Shown one piece after another: positions 50,701 to 63,959 of a stretch of 64,000 bases of DNA (position 1 is its first letter; each line of letters begins with the position of its first letter). The notes below the pieces were generated by a model. That model was given only the letters and a program-made list of their open reading frames with translations. It did not search any database and was not told the DNA's origin. Source of the stretch: Apostichopus japonicus (Eukaryota > Echinodermata > Holothuroidea > Aspidochirotida > Stichopodidae); the NCBI RefSeq assembly GCF_037975245.1, contig NC_092563.1, positions 29,103,960-29,167,959 on the forward strand. Direction: 5' to 3'. A program made the translations under genes and the position numbers.

Positions 50701-51514
50701 TCTATGTGTATAGGAATGCATGTATAGTTTGTCAGTGTGAACGTTAAGTGAAGTTCAGTAAAGAAATTAACTAGTTCCCTCTAGCAAGTTCATTACACGA
50801 CTGAACAGCTGAATCAATGGGAAAGTGATTAGAACAAGGAAAACAACAATTATTTGATTTGATATAAGGAGGATCCCCTAAATATATTCATTTCTATCCG
50901 GTTTGATCATCGGTATCCACCTCAAATATGGAATTATACACTGATTACATTTGACAATCCTTGCATAACATTTTCAAAACTCTTCTACTCACTGCAGGGA
51001 CAGGGACAAGGGTTGAGATAATAAATGCTTTACAATTTGAAAGAAAATGTCTTCCGACTGAAGGTTTCTCCCCCCCCCCCTCACCCCAAGGCTGCCGATG
51101 GAGGTCGGAGACCTAAAAATAAATCGGTTATGTTGCAAATGTGATCTGCATTAACCATCATCACCTACCGAATGCTAATAACGGAAAGTCCTTGGGCTAA
51201 TTTAAAACCATCATATATGATTTTGTTATCCTATATATGATAAAAGGAAACAGGTTTCGTCCGTCAATTGATGATTAAGAAGCAATAAACAGAATATTGG
51301 CCATTAATACCTGGTAAAAGTTAGTAACTGTATTTGAAATTTAAAAAATTTGGTGGTTTAAAATATGTCGCCAACCGTGTTTTCGATTTCTGGGACAATC
51401 ACTTCTGAATGATAATAATAAGAAGAAGAAGAAATACAGTCTGCGCTGCATAAAACTGACCCATATATTACAGTTTCTTTCTATTATCTGTACGTTTCCG
51501 TCATTTCTTGTCAC
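47705..51514. other. Upstream flank of GT47, no recognised gene
   Basis: The GT47 promoter must lie at the left end (about 47705-48400), but no core element could be assigned. A minus-strand frame at 49790-50113 ends in a plausible hydrophilic tail (SEFRNFIAEGVKITNGIGDQ onward) but has no acceptor I trust and no family. A short GAGGCGAGGCGAGGCG tandem lies at 50402-50418. Confidence 0.4.
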
Positions 51515-51679
51515 TTATGAAATGACTATAAGAAGGAGTTCAATAGGGACTAATAATCTGTGACCACCAGTTTTCAAAATGGTGATAGTGTTTTCACAAT
51601 TACAGCATGTCTGAAGCATTTGTTTGACGGTTTGAGTAATTATTTTCATGTTATGATGAGACTTTGCAAAATTCTCAGC
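51515..51679 (-). other. Possible terminal coding exon (orphan)
   Basis: After a strong minus-strand acceptor (TTTTTTTCAACTGCAG) the frame is open for 54 codons to a TAA: it begins AENFAKSHHNMKIITQTVKQ and ends LLLIVIS, with three cysteines in CCNC. No domain was recognised and no upstream partner exon was found on this strand. Could be a real last exon or chance. Confidence 0.2.
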
Positions 51680-53178
51680 CTGCAGTTGAAAAAAACCCCA
51701 ACCTTTTAATGCGAATACCACTCACTGTGCGGTACTTACATTTCACGCTGCAAAGAATTTGTAGTGACAAAATGAGGAGTTTGGAAGCTTTATCTATAAC
51801 AGAAACAGGATACCGATAATCATAGTTAAATTTCATATGGCTCATATAATGTTCGTTGTATTGTAAAGAACTTATCCTTCCCCCGAAACTATGGAAGCTT
51901 GTAAGGGCACTCAGCTGCTAATACAACTTAAACCAATCTAAACAAACATGTCACATTTCTAATAGTTTAGTTCTGCCCTTATCAAACCCCTCGCCTATAT
52001 TCCCACATCGTTATACCGGTGTGACAGTGTGCAATACCCCCCTGGTTATTCTATCTGCATGGGGGATATTATATACTTGGTATAGACCTACTTTATAGTG
52101 TATAATCTCCCCCAGCATAATGTATGCTATAACGAAAAACCTAGTGGAATTATATCCTTGGATGCCACTACAATTTAGATTTGATTATAAAGTGACATGC
52201 ACCTCTAGTGATTAGTTATACTTGAAAAGTTAAGCTTTGTGGTTCCTTAATAATTCAGTTTTCTTATATCAACGTTTTTAAAATACCAACAAACTCTTTA
52301 GGAAAATTCTTCTGGAACAAAATAGAGGCACAATATAGTTAACGATATAAAGCAGTTTTAGTAAAAAATAAGTTGTGTATATTGGGGAGATCCTATCATA
52401 GGGCAAGACCTGTACGCGGAGAAATTTACACTAAATTAGTACATGTCCGCATAAAGTATACTCGGTTGAAAGACGGGAGTGGGGAGGGGAGGGTTAGGGG
52501 TTGGAAGATGTAATCTATCTCACTGAATACAATATGTCCACAAATTGATTTCAAGTTTCGCAACAACTCCTCATACCCACTTTCTTGACCCGATTCCCAA
52601 TTGCGACTATAATTAGTTCAAAAACCTCATCGATTCGTGGCCAGGTGATAAAATATGTCAAACTTCGAACAACTTCCTCTCTGTATGTGTAACAGTAAAA
52701 TCGTGGCAATCAAAACGAGACAATCATGTCATATGATCAGCATCAAATCAAATTGAATTATTTCCCTTGAAAGATTGTCACTATAGGTCAAATATAGAAG
52801 TGAGGTCGGTTGCATAGGGTCGGCAATTTCTCATTCGAGGGACAGAAACATAAAATAGAACATCACTAAAATCAAGAAACCTATAGTACTTGCAAGAAAT
52901 AGACCAATGTTTAAAACATCCAACATGATAATAAGTTGAAAACTATCTGAAAACAGGAACTATGGGTTGGACCCGCGAGCAGTAAGAATAATGTTACGAA
53001 ACAGACACAAACACCATAGTGACAAACAGGACGAAACTTTGCATATTAAATAAACTTTGCATATTATTAGGTTAGACATTACAATATATGCTATTATATA
53101 TCCGTCTCCTTTTGTTGATTCAGAAATAAAACTAATAAATAATAAAAATAAGTGACTATATTCCCTGTTTGGTTTCAG

Positions 53179-53357
53179 TTATCCCATTTAGATCCAACAT
53201 CTCAAGCAAAACATCAAATACGCCGATATTGTTTTTCACATCTTATGAATGTTACGGGAGCCGCCGTGTTAATGAAATTGGAGAGTATTCTACTGTAGGC
53301 CTAGGACCGTTTATATCATATCAGGTGTCGCGCAGGCTGACTGTAAATATTTCGTAA
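53179..53357 (+). other. Possible orphan exon ending ...RRLTVNIS
   Basis: After GGTTTCAG the frame is open to a stop at 53355-53357; an internal donor TATCAG|GTGTCG is also available. The peptide (IPFRSNISSKTSN, YECYGSRRVNEIGEYST, then RRLTVNIS) has beta-strand-like composition. The last codons AGG CTG ACT GTA resemble the first codons of the stretch at 54131 (CTG ACA GTG), hinting at duplicated modules. No family identified. Confidence 0.15.
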
Positions 53358-54130
53358 TATTCTTTAAGCTGTTTAATTTAATTTTTTTGTTTTGGCATTT
53401 CTTGATATTTCATTTGAATTGTGTCAACTATATATTGAAAAGTTTTCCATTTATTTTAATCGACGTGCCTGTATCCTTAATGACATGTACAGTACCAAAG
53501 CGGTTTAAATTGTTTGCAGAAAGTTAGCAGTTAACTGCACTGTTTACATACGTTATGTATAATAAAATGTCCTTGTTTGAATGTGTTTACAATTACCACT
53601 TTACAAAATTTCAAACCAGACAAGGGAATCTATAAAATAATAACACCAAAAAATTGTTAAGCAAGTTATTTTATAAAATCATATTTGCTATTTGATAAAA
53701 TCATATTTGCTAAGGCCATTGATGTTGTGTACATAGGGAGAATGAATTAAACCTGAATAACACTATATAGAGGAAATGAACAAACTGATACAACCTCATT
53801 TCCGTAAGAAAGGTGAACTCTCGTGAACTCATCGACCTAGTGAGCAATGCTCACCATCATATACCTTCCGTTAGTTGAATTGTGCAGAAAAAAACAAAAC
53901 ATAAATAGCCAAAAAAAAAGTTGGCGTAGAATGTCGAAAGCATATTTCCCGAAAAGGTAGGGTTAACATAAACTTATACAATTCAAGGAGATCACTTCTT
54001 CAACAAACCACCCCACCCACCCCCACCCCTTTACATTCCCCTTCCCCACTCTTATTCTCATCTCTCAACCCGTACATTATTGCTTACCTCCAACACGATG
54101 TTCCAAATACCATGCACTTTTATATTGTAG

Positions 54131-54434
54131 ACTGACAGTGGTTTATATACGTGACTTCAACTTAGGGAGACATTCCTCTGGTTTCACTATAACCACTGAT
54201 GAGAAAACTTGCTGGTTTATGGGTAGACTTAGTATGGCTTGTAACGGAAGTGTAAAAATAACAGAGAGTATTGTTCTTATTGAAACCGTATATACGTGTC
54301 CTGTATTTAATGGCATTCCCATAAAGATAAAGCGTTATCCAGATCTGGTCAACAGAGATGTGTTTCCCGTGTCCCATATTATAGAATTGTCTATATATAC
54401 TGATCGCGATGAAACATCGCTTTTGGATTGGTAG
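54131..54434 (+). other. Possible orphan exon, 100-codon open stretch
   Basis: An acceptor TTATATTGTAG at 54130 is followed by an open frame to the TAG at 54432-54434: LTVVYIRDFNLGRHSSGF at the start and LSIYTDRDETSLLDW at the end. It is one of the longer non-repetitive open stretches in this region; composition is protein-like but no family was recognised. The opposite strand is also open over most of it, which weakens the case. Confidence 0.2.
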
Positions 54435-55450
54435 TTATAACGGATGCCGATAAGGGCTCTTGTCAACCACTGCCCACAACCCCCATCCCTTCAAACAAAC
54501 AAAAACACAGAATTAATTTTCGGCCTGTAGTTAGGTTCTTATTCGAAACGTGTTAAGTCCCTTCTATCAAAACTATACTCAAAACAAATCAGATAGTGTG
54601 TGAGCTAGGCAAACTCCTAACCTCTCCATATACCTCCAACAGTTATCCCATTCCAGTGATCAACGAGCATAGTTCTAAAGAAATTAATCTTTCGAAAGCA
54701 TATACTTATCAATGCAATGTATCGCAGTTCCATCACTCGTTCCACCCCACCCTCTCCCCTTTCGAACTACCGAACAACAGGCAATACGGTCAGTTGATTG
54801 AAGGGACTCTATAATTGTATAATCAAAATGAGCGTGACCTGTGACCTATGCAAAGGTTATCATTAACATACATTTAACCAATCCTCCCTTTGCAACGTGT
54901 CATTCCTTTTATTCCATTGTTACCTTACCTCACCCGTGATATCCCCTTCCCCAAGCATATCGTCTCCTCCCCTACTCCCACCCCCTTTCTTCTCAACCCT
55001 CCCTGGTTTCCTCCCCTAACTCCTCACATATATTTTCGTCCCTTCTTTACCTCACTTTATCATCCCCTACCAATACCCCTTTCCCCTTTCATTCAAATTT
55101 AATCAGGGCTCAATCTATACATCAAAAGTCTGAAGAATCCATTTACATCTGTATTTAATTCCGTCCAGTAAAGATTCTAGATTTGACCTCTCTCTCTCTT
55201 TCATTTTATTGAAGCTACGAGCATCTTAGGAATCTCCAGTAAAAACAGACTTTGACAAGTTTAATTTATATTTACAGTTGTTACTTGAGCGTGTTTTAAC
55301 AATTTCAAATTTTATTCTTCATCCATATTGTGGTCTTGATATTGCTAGTGACTTTTACACTGTTACAGCAATCAGTAAGATACAGTATATCTCTATCGAG
55401 TTTGCAACAATGTCGTTTTCAATACTGTAATGTAGATATTATAGACTGAA
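54435..55450. other. Pyrimidine-rich spacer, nothing recognised
   Basis: CT-rich, especially 54890-55095, which makes spurious proline-rich frames. No gene evidence. Confidence 0.4.
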
Positions 55451-55454
55451 TATA

Positions 55455-56010
55455 ATATACCTCAGGTGTAAAACCTTAAGGAAATGATAAGCATAAAACC
55501 TTAAAGGCAATGAAGGGTATAAAATCCTTAAGGAAATGATAAGTATAAAACCTTAAAGGAAATGATAAGTATAAAACCTTACAGGAAATGATAAGTATAA
55601 CACCTGAAAGGAAACGATAAGTATAAAACCTTAAAGGAAATGTTAAGTTTTAAACCTTAAAGAAAATAATAAGCACAATACATTAAAGGAAATGATAAGT
55701 ATAAAACCTTAAAGGAAATGACAATTTTAATACCTTAAAGGAAATGATAAAGTATGAAACCTTAAAGGAAATGATTATTATAAAACCTTAAGGAAATGAT
55801 AAGTTTAAAATCTTAAAGGATATGATAAGTATGAAACCTTAAGGAAAGGATAAGCATAATACATTAAAGAAACTGATAAGTATAAAACCTTAAAGGAAAT
55901 GTTAAGTTTTAATCCTTAAAGGAAATAATAAGTATAAAACCTTAAAGGAAATAATAAGTATAAAACCTTACAGGAAATGATAAGTATAAAACCTTAAATG
56001 ATATGATAAG
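55455..56010. repeat. 26-bp minisatellite, about 20 units
   Basis: Unit consensus CCTTAAAGGAAATGATAAGTATAAAA, 26 bp, in about 20 copies with frequent point changes and one-base indels (ATAAGTTT, ACAGG, AAGGAAAG variants). No spacers, so not CRISPR. Every unit contains close matches to purine-rich AT sequence; stop codons TAA/TGA recur in all frames. Confidence 0.93.
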
Positions 56011-59000
56011 GTGCAAAGAGATGGTTGCAAGTAATATGGAATAAGATCAGAGACAGAAGGAGTCGTGGGTCTTATATGAAGGGTTGTAATATTACATAAA
56101 TATAGGTTACCATTATATAAGTGTAAAAGAAGAGAATACGCATTAGTATTCAGAAAAATTCACCTCAAGGTAGATAAATTTAGACAGGCTTATACGTCAT
56201 CAGAGGGACCTAAGTGCGACCTAACTTTATACCACTCTGAAAGTAGTTCGATTAAAAGGAAGTTGTTCTGTGGTAGTAACAAGAGGGATGTTAAAGTTCA
56301 TTTGTTCTTCCTTTCCAGCAAATTTAGCAGGACAAATTGTCTGAGATCAATATCAGAAATTATATAATAAATTTCTCAAAGTATGCTATATGCATCACGA
56401 CTTATTTTGCGGTTAATCTCATAACCTGACCGACTTAATTAAAACAATAGTTTGTTGTTTCAAATGAGATGACAGGTCAACTCTGCTGGTCAAAAAATTT
56501 GCTCTACTTTTAAAAAGAAATAATTCAAACTGCTTATATCAAACCTATTGACGGAGTGATGTATAATGGAAAATAGGAACAACACAAATGCGCTCGGGAT
56601 ATATACGCATGCGCGACTGTCTTATATTTTGACATCCAAGGGATATATGTAATGTAGAGAAATGTTTAGGATATTTACTATCAAAATTTGTTTTATAAAC
56701 ATTTTGAGTGTACATGTGTGTTTAGTTAGATAAATCCTCCAGTGTTGTCAGTACTAAAATCCCTTGCGAGTCATGAGTTTGACTTTTATACAGTTTCACT
56801 TCACACGCAAACCGTAAGGACGTTTGAAATAAAATATTCCAATTGAATTCTTACCTTCAGACTGGATTTAGCAGAGACAATCGTTACATTGTATATAGCT
56901 TACGTATCATAAGTAAGATGAAAATCCCTAGATTTTAGCACTACTTTTTGAAGTGTTTAAACATCCAATGAGTAATTTCCAGGAGCCTGTCCCTTTTTCA
57001 AGTTATTCCCAGACACTGAGCAGTTACTCACGCACCAGATACGGGAGTCAAAAAAATAAAAATAACGATGGCTGTAATAATATGAATGCTTGTAGAAGCA
57101 ACCCAGATACATGCAGCTCCCTAATTGGCGAGTTATGTTTAATCCAATTCGGACAATTTCGTGAAATGCTTTGAGTTATTTTATTTTTAAACCTTTTAAG
57201 TTTCAATTGTGCCTTATTTCATATTACCTGGTGAATATTTGTTTCAAGTACCTTCAAAGTAAATTGTACTATGAGACTTGTATAACAACTTCAATGCACA
57301 AGGCATATATAATTGATCTTAATGATTTCAGACTTGTTCCCCCCCCCCCCCCCCTCCTCGAAAATCCTAGCGCTTTATATATCAGAGTTCGAAGAGATGT
57401 AATTATTTCCCAGTAAGATATCAGATTTAACTATAGAGAACCTTAATGAACAGGATCGGTAAAGTAAGTAAAGTACTTTTCTCGGGTCAAGGGCGTCCTG
57501 TCCTTTCCTTCGCGGGTGACTAACTGATGGTAATTATATGTCCGGTCAAGAGAGAACTCGACCGAATGAAATGTATTTGGAGTTTTTAATCAATTCTTGA
57601 AAAGTACAACGGACATTGATATTGGTTGTATGACATTCTATTACATGCAGATGGTGGACCTCACTGACTACTGGTAACTACTAGGCATCTGGCAACACTG
57701 TAGTTACGTTCCTGATATGTCTGTAACTTTAGGGATCTACTCATGTTAATTTGTAGGCTAATTATCCAATGTTCTACACGCACCTTGACAAACTCTCACT
57801 AGGCACGATGTATCCATAATATAGGTCCTATTCTATATTCACAGGGCTAAATTCTCTATATAAAACAGCGATAACTTCATCATATTCAGAACAGCTTAAA
57901 ACTTCACCATCATATATGCAGGGAGTTGTTCCATAACAACTCCCTGATATATGCAGGTGAGTTGCGCAGTTCTCTTCGCCCATGGAGGTCTGTTTTTACC
58001 TCCATGCTTCGCCCGACCAGTGTATTGTTCTGTCTGTGAGTGGGTGAGACCATTGGCTAAATGTCTCTTTAAAGTTCCCTCCTCCGAACTAATTTGTCCT
58101 TTCTTGTTGCGAAGTATCGCTTTCTATTTAGACAAAGCTCGCCCCTGCAGTCTATAGTCATAATTATAGTCTATAGTCTTTAGTCAGACAACAACGACGT
58201 TTGTATATTCCATTGTCCACAGTCAAAACTAAACTCACGACGCGCGTACAGCAAGAATATTACCTCTCACCAGTGGTCCAAGGAGGACCTGCTATATATA
58301 AATATAGTCACCATTTACACTTCAATCAACTTGGCCTTTAATTATATGTAACTATATTTCCTCTTGTACCACGCGTATCATAGATATGAGACAAGGAAGC
58401 TTAAAACAAAAGACATAATAGTACAACAGATTCACTGGACATATGTAGCCATTTACAGTGATTCGTTGACAAATTTATACGCACGCACATAACATTTTTG
58501 TTTTAGTTCGAGTCGACAATATAAAATAATCCCAACATGAACGACATCGTGGTCAAAATGACTCCTTTGTCAGTCCATACCTCTTACTCCAGGACTGCGA
58601 CCACGTGATCATGAGGATAATAGCAGTCGGATTCGGAAATATAACATTCGGATTGTTATGTTCATTTAAAAAAAAAGAAACTTGAGTATGGCACTAAAAC
58701 AGAGTCGTATTAAACGTGTTAGAATGGCCTGGGTGCGTTTGTGCGTAACCGAGGTTGGCGAATTACGAATATACATACAGACATGTTGTCATGACGACAA
58801 CATTATAAACATTATTATACTATACCATACAAGTAAGGCTCAGTGCTACAAATCTTGTAACGTCCAAAAAAAAACACAAACCACACGGAAAAAAAAGAAG
58901 TATGTTTCAAAGGCTGACAATACCAGAAATGCAATACAACAAATATATATTGTCAATTTATAGACATTCCACACCAATTTTACTGGAGTATACAGACATA

Positions 59001-59700
59001 CCCATTTTTTTGGCCTATATATGTCAGTTTTAATCAATTTCAGTCGTTCGTCGTTATTGTGAGGGAAGAAATACCAGGGACACCCACATAAAGTTTATAG
59101 ATATAGTTAGCATTGTTCTTTATTGAGTTGAGCAGGTATGCAAACTTTAATTGTTTCCTTCTCAAATAACGAAAACCTGACAAAACAGTTCAAATTGAAT
59201 GGTGTCGTATAAAATTTACAGTAGATTTAGTATTGATACACTAAAATGTTAATACGACCGAACAGGTAACATATTAGAACCGAACATATAAAGAAATACA
59301 ATCAGTGTATGAATTATGTATTATTCAATCATAATGATGTAGTGCTATATGTAAAATATTATAGGTCCAACAATTGCATTGACACATTGGTCCAACATTG
59401 GCGAATGATTGAGCATAACATGTCCTCTACGATTACCCTTTCTTGGTTATACTGGCGATAACTGGAAATCCCTCTCCACCTCCCTAAACACCCTCCTTCA
59501 CCCAATCTCACCGCCGAAGTGAAACGCGACCCCAAGAAACCTCGAAATGTAAGTGACTCAAGGTAAAACATTAGCAAGGGTTGGTGGAATCGAAACTGAG
59601 TCATAGCTTGACTCTAAATCAAGAGGGAGGGGTGGGGGGGTCTCCCAGTAATTTTCACAAGCGCAGATTTTCACGCGGGTATATGGTGCCGTCACAGACA
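56011..59700. other. Spacer, no recognised gene; one perfect hairpin
   Basis: Open frames at 56953-57174, 57951-58157 and 58682-58963 have no splice context, domain or compositional support. A C tract occupies 57341-57354. The hairpin at 57919-57946 is listed separately. Confidence 0.4.
57919..57946. repeat. Perfect 12-bp hairpin CAGGGAGTTGTT/AACAACTCCCTG
   Basis: Arms 57919-57930 and 57935-57946 pair perfectly around a CCAT loop. Both arms are bordered by ATATATGC-type sequence on the outside (57912-57918, and 57947-57954 as ATATATGC), which could be a duplicated target. Related palindrome with the same CAGGGAG/CTCCCTG ends at 6142-6181. Confidence 0.75.
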
Positions 59701-62700
59701 GCAATTTCAACACCTTTAACATTGGTCTGGGTTCTTCCCCCTCCCATTTTCACATTGGTTGGACTACCCTCCCCAACCCACTCCCTATCATATTATCAAA
59801 CCCGTGGCACAGTTCCTGAAGAAAAGCCTGCACACAAAGCTACGAATTCCATACAAGACGTAGGATTGCAAAATTGTTAAGGAATCGTTTTGAGGGTGAT
59901 GAGAATTTTGCAAACTTCATGGTAACTTTCACCAACTTAGCTGCTCTGAGACTAACGTGACAAAAGACAAACGTTGTGCAAACTGCTCTTCGAAAATCGA
60001 TTCCTACATAATTATGAGGAGAACTTCGGCTGTTCCTTAGGATAGTCGGTCCCCCCCCCCCTCCTCTTAATTATTTATCAGTCGGACCTGCACAGTGTAT
60101 ACCAACCGCTAAGAGGACTACAAGCAGTGCTGTGCACATGGTGGACGATTGGAGTTAAAGGACTTAATAGGTAATAAAATTTAGAAAACGACTGGCCCTC
60201 GCATAATTATATAACTACTATTTGCTGTGTTTGCATCGTGTATGGCCATTGGTCGTGTTAGTTGATGGGCTTAATGCCTCATTTACCTTGGCATATTGAC
60301 TTTATTCGATAAGCTCACACAATCAACTTTAAGGTCAATCACCGAGTTACAGTTTCGTCACAGATTTGAAGAGACAGGCCGATTTATTTAACAATGTATT
60401 ATCAAATGAAGAGTGAAATCAAAGGCCTTGCATTGGCTATAGAATATCATATTTTTTTTATGTCAACTTCACCTTTCGTAGACAGGTGATTGACACCAGA
60501 GAGGTGAAACATATCAACGGATGTTATAGCTGTCGAATTGTCCGTTCAAATGAGGCGGAACAAAGTCGTGTAGATGACTATGTATACAACAACACAACAC
60601 ACAGATATTATTTGTAAAATTTATAAACCATACATAATCGCGTACATTATACAGACTAACAGGGTAGCTTAATGTGATTGGTGAAAGTATTATAAACGGA
60701 AGGCCTGACGGATTGTAAGCAGACTATTTATGAATGTAAGGATATACAGGGATGGGGTCTGGATGATGTATAGCCCACCCCTCTCCCACTCGTATATGTA
60801 ACTCGTAGTTGAAAACTAAACCTATACACTACTTGACAGCTACATAAAGGAATGATATTGTCAATCGTCAAAACGCCGACTTGAAGCAAGTCCATATTTA
60901 GAGCATTGGCATTGCATGGTACCGGGTGTGATGTTGTAAATGATGAAATATATAGCGCCATATGTGGACCAGATGTAATTATAAATGTAATGAAATTTAA
61001 CATGTCTCATGCGCTTAGAGCAATTATAAGGTTTCTTCCTCTTAATTAAATACGATACACGTGCAGAGTATATGGAATTGTCAGAATAGCCACGTGGTAC
61101 ATTTAAATGTAATAAAGCAATCTTCTTGCAGATTGCCTCCCCTTGCATGGTTGATCAGAACAGTCACTGCATGGTAGCATGTCCCTTGGGTGATAACCTA
61201 ATGCGGTAACATTGCTAGGTAAGAGGAATTTGTCGGACGCACATTGGATTTGAGTGTTGAAGCCCGCTGCTTCCCAACCCACCTTACTTTTCCACCCGCC
61301 CCCCCCCCCCCTCCGCATTATCATGATGAGATGCAACTTAATCATACACACTGCTTTCGGCGAGACTAAATGCATATTTTAGTATTTGCTACATGATTAT
61401 GAAGAACTTAACGGTGAGTCGCGCATTTGACTGTTGAATAACCGCCATGTATATTTATGAATGCTAATTTTAAATTTAATCGAAAACACAACTTTTGCCG
61501 CCAACTTGTGTGGAAAAACATTGGATTTGGCGGACGGGACTGGAAAACTCCAAACGCCATCTACGTACGCCCGGCTGCCTGCGCCCTCCCCGTCCCCGCC
61601 CATTATACATGTAGCCTATATAAATGAAGAATCCGATTGTGCACTCACATGTTTCGAAAATCACGATTGAAATTCTACAAACAACTCAGTGCGCAGTCGA
61701 AATAGCATCCCCGCTAGTTCGGAGTAAAAATAAACTTACAACATCAAAGCACAGAACTGATCTATATTTTACCAGGACGATAAGCTTGCTACCCTTGTAA
61801 AGGTAAAAGATGATTTGCATGATCCAAATACTCCTCCATTTGATGGTCAACAACTGTGGGTTGGTTAAAATCGCATTTGTCACGATACCCATCAACTATA
61901 AAACTAAATATCTCTTTAGTAGGCCTCTCTCAAATCACAATACGCGAACGAACTAAAGAATAAAATAATTTATTGTTTACGCCTTAAAACATTGACATCA
62001 AGTCAATTATCGCGCTTTTCGAAATATTCAGAGAGCAATTCACCCATCTGACGTTTTTATCACGGAATGGCTCATAAAATCTTAAATACTGACGGTTTCA
62101 TGCCAGCACATATATAACAAGAAAATCCACAAACGGTTTCGATCTTATAGTGGAGGTTGGTCATTCTCAGTAACTCTGGTTATTAAAGCAATACAACTTA
62201 AAGACAAAAATAATTTAAGATGAATATGTTTAGCCGTATGATCGAATGCAGTACATGTGTGAGAATAAAACATAGATACAGGTCGGAAGAAATTAACCAT
62301 TGAAAACAAAACAAAATGCGCCGGCCAGTTTAGGCAAACCCTTAAAAGTATTTCTCTTCAAATTAACTGCCCGGATGTTTACAAAATTATAAAATCCCGA
62401 AGGTATTCATTTCGACAGAAGAAAAAACAAAATGTAGAAAAGTATAAAAGGAAATGAGCTAATGGATTTTCCGGCTCTCGTAGACAAACATCATTTGAAT
62501 TTTGAAGGTTTTTGCAAGACTATAGATGTACACTTTACCGCATAAACTATTTGTATCTTATAATCTTACCTCTTTATAGTTGAGCTGGATAAGGTATAGC
62601 GATGTTATAGAATAAGCAAACCGTATCGTGTTGATGACCTGCAGGCCTGCTTGGATAAAAACGAGGACTTTGACTTGTCCAACACGATGAACTGCCTTTA

Positions 62701-63959
62701 CACTGAGAATCCAAAAGTATTTGTCGAATCCAAATAAAGTTGAATTAATGTTTGATGGATATGTATCGGATATCAAACAAACCTGCAGGCTTAGTGCAAA
62801 CCAAAACCTGACCAGACCTCAGTCTGTATCTATACACTCGTTATTGTAGGTTTTACGTATAGAATACGTTAGGGTCACTCTCCGACCAAAACAGAAGTGA
62901 TCAAGATTTTACTTGCTCTCAAGTTAGTTCAAGGATCATCGGTCTTACATTATCAGCCGTTAAAGGGAAAGATATATCAAACGTATATATTTACGGTCTA
63001 TATCTGCTAATGCTAATATGCATGCTGTCTTATTCCTAATTTCTCGTATATCCAGTCGGTCGTTCGAAAAATCTGCCGTTGCACACAGGCTTAGTTTTGT
63101 ACACGATCTGAGTTTTCGAAAAGTAGACTGGGAAAACCTTTACAATATCGTAAAAAGAAATATATTTTTTTTAAATTTTATCAACGAATATCGTCTGTCA
63201 TATCGCCTGTTGAGAATCCAACGGTTGGGGGGCGTGCCCTTTAATCCGATCCTGTCGTTTCGCAATTAACAACTGACCAACAGGAATGCGCCAAGACATA
63301 TAGTCAAGCAGACGATACTTTATGAGAACGACAGCCAATCAGATACGTCAATATTAATTGCATTTAGAGCGTATGGTCACCGCATGTGTATCTCAAAAAA
63401 TAAATAGAGCTAAGAGATTATATACGTGGCTTATCATCGTTTGATTTATTCTACAAAACACGGATTTAAAATAATCCCTAGTGAAAATATAACTTCTGTG
63501 TCTAACCTGCGGATATATGAATAGATAAAACCGGGAATAGGGAGCGCTTTGCCGATCGTGATTTACGCTAAATTTACCAACAATAATTGATGTTGCCCCG
63601 TGTGTTCTTTCATAAACCTCAAACAATACTCACATTAGAACGATGAACTCTACAGATACTTTCAATGGATTTCTACTTCAGAATCGAGTGTAAAGCTTGC
63701 GCATGCGCACCACCCTTGCCTCGACCATCATGCCATCTGTAATGCAGCTGATTAGCATGCATGTATTCCACTTTGTTGTTCCTATATAGGTAACGTTTCT
63801 CAATAAGCAAATAAATGCACATGAGCAACTTATATACTTGTGTTATTATATACAGGATTTACGTTAGACCGTGGCACCCCCCCCACCCCCTCCCTACCTC
63901 ACTTTGGCTAATTACTTCATTCTCTATTTTGTTTCTTTATTTTCTTCCTCAAATTGCAG
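59701..63959. other. AT-rich spacer at the right, nothing recognised
   Basis: No coding, RNA or transposon signal that I can support. C tracts at 60051-60061, 61300-61311 and 63878-63885. Confidence 0.4.

Noticed and set aside
55455-56010. CRISPR-like regular array
   Set aside because: Units are contiguous with no unique spacers, and the host is a eukaryote; a minisatellite.
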